Source: Scleromitrula shiraiana
Taxonomy: Eukaryota > Ascomycota > Leotiomycetes > Helotiales > Sclerotiniaceae
Assembly (NCBI GenBank): GCA_028455995.1
Contig: JABELC010000005.1
Coordinates: 2,356,001-2,420,000, forward strand
Direction of reading: 5' to 3'
DNA length: 64,000 nucleotides
Below the pieces are notes generated by a model. It made no database searches. It was not told the origin of the DNA and saw only the letters and a program-made list of their open reading frames with translations. The translations under genes were made by a program, and so were the position numbers. Positions 58,453 through 64,000 of the stretch are shown here, piece after piece; position 1 is the stretch's first letter, and the number at the start of each line of letters is the position of its first letter.

Positions 58453-59394
58453 AAAAACCTCTGTTGTTTTTCTATTTTTCTGCTTCTATTTTACATGGAC
58501 TTGTAGAGGGGGTTTAATTTTTTTTGTGAATCGCGAGAGAAAATTCGAGGATGAGGATGGTGATGGATGGGAAAGTGGAGCCTAACACATGGATGGTGGT
58601 GGATACATGCATAGTGGGGGATAGAGGCGGGGCATGGATGGTCTAAGTAACTACAGTAGAAGAAGGAAGGGCATACATAAGATTAGGGCTGGACTAAATT
58701 TAAATTAGATTATGACTTGGACGGGGTATCGATGCGAGAAGTGGATACTCGATCTTTTTAGATTCGGGGTCTTGTTTTCAAACTTTTTGGTACAGACTTG
58801 GCGTTGCAAGTACTTCTCTTTTCGAGACTATTTATTTCTAGTTGGAAGCTAGTTCGGACTCTCCGGTTAGTTTGGAGATTTAAAGGCTTTGGCTATTTGG
58901 ATCTTGTTAGTTATTGGGTGGATTTCTCTTGTGATTCTAATCTTGATACTTAATAGAATAGGATAGGATAGATTAGGTTGGTTGACTAAATCATCTACTT
59001 TAGATCTTCCGGTACGGCAGTTGTGAATTCGATCAGCAGATATATTCGAATCACCTAGTCTAGCAAATCAATAGTAAAGACACGATAAGGAGATAGATAG
59101 AAAGCAATAAATAAACAAACAAATGAATAAACCGTTTCTTCTGCCAAGGAATGATCCATGAATAGAGCTATCTATCTTTCTAAACAATGGTATCTGTACT
59201 CTATCGCGATCGCCGCAAATGCCAATGCGAATATAAATGCAAATATCCCAAACCCAACCAAACAGCACAGAATAGACAAAGCTCTATGCAGCGATAAAAT
59301 GACCCCCCAAAATGCAGATCCCCGTGCCCTAATCAATTAAATACCCAAAGCAATTCTTATCTATCCATCTCATCTCGATCCCTCCATCCCTCCC
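58453..59394. other. Intergenic tRNA-Glu/amidase
   Basis: 0.94 kb. Beyond the tRNA terminator there is only AT-rich and GGAT-like sequence, and no supportable gene. Confidence 0.55.
58467..58479 (+). terminator. Pol III terminator of tRNA-Glu
   Basis: Two runs of five T on the coding strand, 15 and 23 bases after the tRNA 3' end. Confidence 0.8.
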
Positions 59395-61626
59395 TCATTT
59401 CCCCAAAGCCAAAGCATCACCCAACATCTCCGTAATAGCCAAGATTTTCTCCTCTTGAAATCGGCGCCCTACGAGTTGTATGGATACGTGAGCACCATCG
59501 TAGACCTCGGGATCATCTGCATTGATTTCCTTTCGTTAGCTCGTGTGATTAATCTCCAGAGAGATAAGAGATAGGAGGGCATAGATAGCGAGTCATGTAT
59601 ATATTTTTTTGGGCACTTACAACATTTCCAAACTTTCTCATCTTCTACACTTAGGGGTTTGTAGTTATGGTCGAAGAGATCGATATTCTTATCCACGGTT
59701 GTAACGGGGAGGATAGAAGCGCTGTAGTCGAGGAGATTGACAAATGTCGAGTATGCTATTGAACGAGAGACAAATAGTTAGCATCAATCTCCTCTTTTGA
59801 ACATCTTTCGCCCAATGTTCTAAACACCAAATCCGTAAAACTTACTTATATAATCAAAGGTCATAGGAATGTTAGCAGGCATAGGAGCCAAACAAGTAAT
59901 AATCGCATCAACCGGTCTCCCAGTCCCAATAAGCCCCGCAGTGCTGTTCCAATATTCCATGTATTCTTTCTGGAATTCTCTCTTCAGGACGTTGATTTCG
60001 GCAATTTCGTGGCCTTTCATTTGGGGCTTAAGAACGCCGTAGAAGTCTTGGATTTGTGGGATTATGGGCTCGCCGGATAGAGCTAGTGCGTCGTGGACTG
60101 CTTTTGTGTGAGTTGGGGATTTGAAGGGGAGGGTGGTGGAACGAACTGTCTTTTCCTCCGTCGAATGCCCAGGCTTTGCTCTGTGGGTGTTGTTAGGATG
60201 CATGAATCTGGGGAATTGAATTGGGAGAGTACTTACACCTATAGCAGTTCCTCGGGAGTGAGAAGGAGGATTCCACTAGATATCGATATTAATACATACG
60301 AGATATTTACATTTAGTTGGAAGAGATTGCTTACTTCAATGATATTGTGTCCGAGTTTCTTGGCTGTGTTAACTACTATGTTGATTGCCCTTTGAACAGG
60401 TGGTTGAGGAGTAACTTCCCCATCACACTTCAAAACAGCAAAACACAAACGACTTCCCTTATTAGATTTAATGGCATCTAGAACCATCTGTTCCTGTTCA
60501 TCTCGCCATGGGATCTCACACACTAATGGATCGTGTAACCAGGGCTGGGTGCTCAGAACACTTTTCATAACCAATCTCAATGCACGTGCAGTGGTGGCAA
60601 GCGGCCCAACAACAGATAAGATAGTATTCTGTCCATCCAAACTGTTCGCCATACCTTCATATGGCATTCTGCCTGAAGAAGGCCGAATCCCATATAAACC
60701 ATTAAATGCCGCTGGAATGCGAATGCTACCTCCGACGTCTGTACCAAATCCAACTGGACTTCCCTTTAGACCGATCAAAGCGCCTTCACCTCCAGAACTT
60801 CCGCCTGGTCCCAACAATCTATTTTTGGGGTTTTCAGTAGTTCCCATAATATTGTTGAATGTCTCTCCAGCCATGAGCGTCTGGGGAACAGAAGTTTTGC
60901 AGAAGAGAATTGCACCGAGACTTCGGAGTTCCTCAATCATTAAACTTTCAAAAACTCGCTCCTTACCCGTGCCTTTCTTGCCTTGAAATGTTCCAATCCA
61001 ACCAACATATCCCATTGTGGTCTCCACACCTCTTACATGAAATCTGGATGAAGGTGAGTATTGGATATATTGAGTGGACAATGCGCCTTACTGGTCTTTC
61101 AGACTAACTGGAAGTCCATGCAATGGACCAACTGGTTTCTTGTGCTCAGCATAGTAGTCATCTAGTTTTTGTGCTTCCAAGATTGCATCGTCAAAGAATA
61201 TTTCATGCAAACAATTGACCTAGGGAAAAATTAGAAAGAATTTTAGTCAATAACACCTAGCCAACTAACCAATTGATGGGCTAAAGCTGCTCGATGACAG
61301 AAAGCCTCACAAACTTCCCTAGCTTTCCATACCCCAGTCGTTGTCTTTTCAACAATACCAACAGCATCGGTTTCCGTGATCTCAATCTCTCGAGGTGAAA
61401 GATACTGCTGAATATACTCGCCCGTGACATCCTTCTGCTCTCTAACAGAAGGAACACTTTCCAGTCGCCACTTCTCCGGAATTAACGAATTGACCGAATC
61501 GCGTTTGTTTTTTGCGATAATTTGCCAGTTTTTAGTCGGGGCTGGCGTCAGAATAGATGATTGAAGAGTTCTTTTGACCTCATTTTGTTCACTCACAGAA
61601 TGAACTTCCGTCAAGGTTGATGTCAT
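59395..61626 (-). CDS. Amidase signature family enzyme (fungal acetamidase / fatty-acid amide hydrolase-like)
   Basis: Hydrolyses amides with a Lys-Ser-Ser triad. Eight exons (minus): 61270-61626, 61092-61219, 60335-61043, 60237-60275, 60147-60180, 59846-60097, 59621-59755 and 59395-59516, 591 aa. Seen: GLPVSLKD with K160; the amidase signature GPGGSSGGEGALIGLKGSPV (S244) and TDVGGSIRIPAAFNGLYGIR (S268). The S-S spacing of 24 equals that in FAAH. Later GGKDIHDALALSGEP, YMEYWNSTAG, and the C-terminal DGAHVSIQLVGRRFQEEKI. Exons 4 and 5 are only 39 and 34 nt, and they resolve an apparent frame break. Substrate is not predictable. The start is uncertain: ATGs at 61626 and 61860 are in frame without a stop between; the family-like part begins near WQIIAKNKRDSV. 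Confidence 0.9.
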
Positions 61627-62023
61627 ACTGAATGGACGAGTTCTTTCGAAGAGGGTTTTCAACCAGTATGCTTTGAAATTTGAAAGGGCAATAATGAATG
61701 ATTGTATAATAAATTCGTTATCACGAAGCCGCAACATATTTTCGGGCATCGTTGGTTGATTTGTCGCCATTGGTTGATTTGATGTGATTTTCCGCATATT
61801 AGGCATCGTTTCCTGAATGAGTTTAACCCGTTGTGCTGTATATCTCGTGGGAGTCTTCAAGGGTGCTGAAAGAGGAAATTTTCCACAACAGGAAGCAATG
61901 GGGTGGATAATTTATTATAAAAATCCTCGTCTACTAGTGCATGGCCCACATCGCATTATCTTATCAGGATGGAAGGGCGTTAAGATAATCAAGTGCGAAA
62001 ATTTTTGTTTCATAGGGAGGGCA
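61627..62023. other. Spacer between tandem minus-strand genes
   Basis: 397 bp between the ALKBH1-like stop and the chosen amidase start. Part of it (61627-61860) is open in frame with the amidase and might be an N-terminal extension. Confidence 0.4.
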
Positions 62024-63248
62024 CTAGCTCCGTTCTCGCATTTGTCGGACATTCAGATTAATTCTCTTACTCTTCATAAATGGCGGACCGATACCGTATC
62101 TATCAATTTCATGTTCAAGATATTCTGGGCACGTGCCAGGAATTATTTTTGGCACACCATGCCAAGCAAATCTTGACTCTCCTGTCATATAAAGCGCATC
62201 GCCAGATCTTAGACGAAGGACGATATGATTTATATCCGACTCCAAATTGTCCAAACCGATGATGAATATACAATCACATCCAATGCTGATACTGACAAGA
62301 CCACGGTCAACTTCCTCACTTACATCGCGATGCAAGCTTAGAGTATCTTTTGGAGAGTAAAAGTTAACGATAGCAGCTTGAGGTTGCATATCGGGAAATA
62401 ATCCTTCCACAAGATTTGCAAGTTTGAATGGAAATTCTGGGGGCTCCTCTTCTGGATATACTTTGTTCGTCCAGTCATACTGCCCTCCAAGCGTAATCCA
62501 GCGTAGATTTTTGGTCATTACTTGAGATAAACTTAAAGGCGGATGCATTGAGGGGTCCTTCGGTTCAGCAACAATAGTATTTGGAGAAAAGTCTTCCTCT
62601 TGTCCAATTGGAAATTTAACTTTGTAATGAGCGTGAAGATTAGTTTTGTGGTATGGCTTGACAAGTTCATCATATACCAATTGTTTGACCAATTTCGATT
62701 GAACTGAAAGAGGAATGAGAGCCGGCAAGACCAGAAGACCTAGTTTCTAGTCAGAAGACTTGCTAAGAAATATTGTTGTATTGTAGAATGAATAGATTGA
62801 AATATCAGGATAAATATCATTGTCTGTTCAGGTTGGAAGAAATCAAACAGAATCAACGGCTACTATAGGAGTAGTGAACGCAAAGAGAGGTAAAGAAAAG
62901 AATAATCCTACCAGGTACAACATCAGAACTGTATGCCAAACCCTCAAGAGGCGATTCTTTTGGTATTGGATATGAATCCACCTGATTCTGATCCGATGCT
63001 ACAGTGTTTTCATCATGAGGAGATTTCGATTCTTGTTGTAAGAAATCCGCATAAATCTTCTCTCGGACATCTTTAGATATACCTTGCAAGCCATGCATAT
63101 CAATCTTATTGAAATCCAGAATATCACTACAAGAATCAAGCTGATCAATAGGCATCTTTCGATAAAGCTTGAATACATCTTTCAGCTTTTCTGGAGCTGC
63201 TTTATAAGCATCCAGATGTTCCATCTTGTGGCTGATAGCAAAAGACAT
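62024..63248 (-). CDS. AlkB-like Fe(II)/2-oxoglutarate dioxygenase, ALKBH1 type
   Basis: Oxidative demethylase family; members act on methylated nucleic acids (ALKBH1 on tRNA m1A and possibly DNA). Exons (minus) 62912-63248 and 62024-62739, 350 aa. Seen: N-terminal FKLYRKMPIDQLDSCSDILD, LVLPALIPLSVQSKLVKQLV, RWITLGGQYDWTNKVYP, QAAIVNFYSPKDTLSLHRD with iron ligands H249 and D251, GCDCIFIIGLD, SGDALYMTGESRFAWHGVPK with H306, and the 2-oxoglutarate arginines R338 and R344 in KSKRINLNVRQM. The HxD...H and RxxxxxR pattern is complete, so an active enzyme is expected. The long N-terminal region and YDWT motif point to ALKBH1 rather than other AlkB groups. A second ATG at 63224 (MEHLDAYK) is also possible as start. 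Confidence 0.9.
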
Positions 63249-63715
63249 AAATTCCCAATTCGGTGATGAATGTCTTCAAGCGAGGAGGAGTGATATCTTT
63301 AGATGTTTATTTATTTGCTGAACTTTTGTGCTCCCGTGTTTCTATCAAGAGCTGAGACGATATTTGAATCTGATTTGATTGATGATATTGATGAAGGTAT
63401 TGATGTTTCTTGACATCAAGGTTCTAAATTCCAAGTCAAATGAACGACTAGCTGCCAAGTATAAGTCAAAAGATAATTTGAAACAAGGTAGAATACTTCG
63501 ATAGCAACCGTGTTCACTGCACTTTCCATAATCCACCAATATTCAAGTACGAAGATGCTCTGAAATGGAAGTTTGTGTACACTCTAGTTGATATTTCAAG
63601 CCGCATTCAAGGTTTTGCACAAGAGAATTTTATTTGTTTAGCCGAAATCGCGGTCTTTGCAGCTTACCGTATTATTTTTTGTTGACAACGCGCCGCTAGA
63701 TCCCGGGTTACCGAC

Positions 63716-63746
<31 letters not shown>

Positions 63747-64000
63747 GATTATTATTTTGCTTGGTCTCTTGTTTACACTTCATTTAAAGGGACCAAGAAC
63801 AACGACGATATAACATTTGGAGCCAGCATTTGGTTTGACAACAACTCATACAAATAAACAAATCAATAAATCAATCAATCAATCAACAAATGCAAAGATC
63901 CTCTCATTAAAGTCTTCTACTTCTTCTTCTACTTCTTCTTCTTCTTCTTCTCTTTTCTTCTCTCTCTTCTCTTTCTACATAACGAATCCCATTTTCAAGG
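63249..64000. other. Right-edge intergenic sequence
   Basis: No supportable gene. It includes a TTA trinucleotide run (63716-63745), AATC repeats (63861-63885) and a CTT/TTC-rich tract (63916-63980). Confidence 0.55.

Noticed and set aside
60098..60146. Apparent frame break in the amidase before SGEP
   Set aside because: A 49-bp intron (GTTCGT to AAGCAG) restores GGKDIHDALALSGEP.

Overview
The window reads as nuclear DNA of a filamentous ascomycete. Genes carry short GT-AG introns, mostly about 45-215 bp, with TNAC/CTGAC-like branch sites. The proteins are eukaryotic and several are fungus-specific (Sup35/eRF3, Dbf4, Pan2, Rap1, Ind1, Swf1, a Tco89-like protein, ATP-type PEPCK). Intergenic DNA is AT-rich and full of microsatellites. 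My impression from remembered proteins is Pezizomycotina, perhaps Leotiomycetes near Botrytis/Sclerotinia; no search could be run. I see no virus, intact transposon, CRISPR array, secondary-metabolite cluster or operon.

Left part (1-16.4 kb): the 5' end of an Icp55-type mitochondrial aminopeptidase runs off the left edge. It is divergent from DBF4 (Cdc7 kinase regulator). SUP35 (eRF3 with a Q/N-rich, prion-like N-terminus) is divergent from a Yrb30-type RanGTP-binding protein. A YANK/STK32-like AGC kinase follows. From 16.4 to 25.5 kb lies a 9 kb gene-poor block of microsatellites and very AT-rich DNA.

Middle (25.5-42 kb): an MFSD5-like transporter is divergent from PAN2 (poly(A) nuclease). 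After 4.6 kb without a recognisable gene come PEPCK (gluconeogenesis) and a disordered Tco89-like protein.

Right part (42.8-64 kb) is gene-dense: BFR2 (ribosome biogenesis) and IND1 (mitochondrial Fe-S, complex I) share a 179-bp divergent promoter; SPF30 and SAF4 (both splicing factors) are divergent; then a class III (SIRT5-like) sirtuin, the telomere protein RAP1 divergent from the palmitoyltransferase SWF1, an intron-containing tRNA-Glu(UUC), a FAAH-like amidase and an ALKBH1-like dioxygenase.

The genes are mostly housekeeping and do not form one pathway. Their organisation is marked by repeated divergent pairs. Intron-exon structures were built by hand, and for every complete spliced gene the exon lengths sum to a whole number of codons. 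The more unusual observations are: overlapping PAM2-like motifs in Sup35; an ARID-like segment and duplicated Myb repeats with matching intron positions in Rap1; nested in-frame starts on PEPCK and the sirtuin; and an octamer repeated 11 times in an AT-rich block. No new multi-gene system was found.
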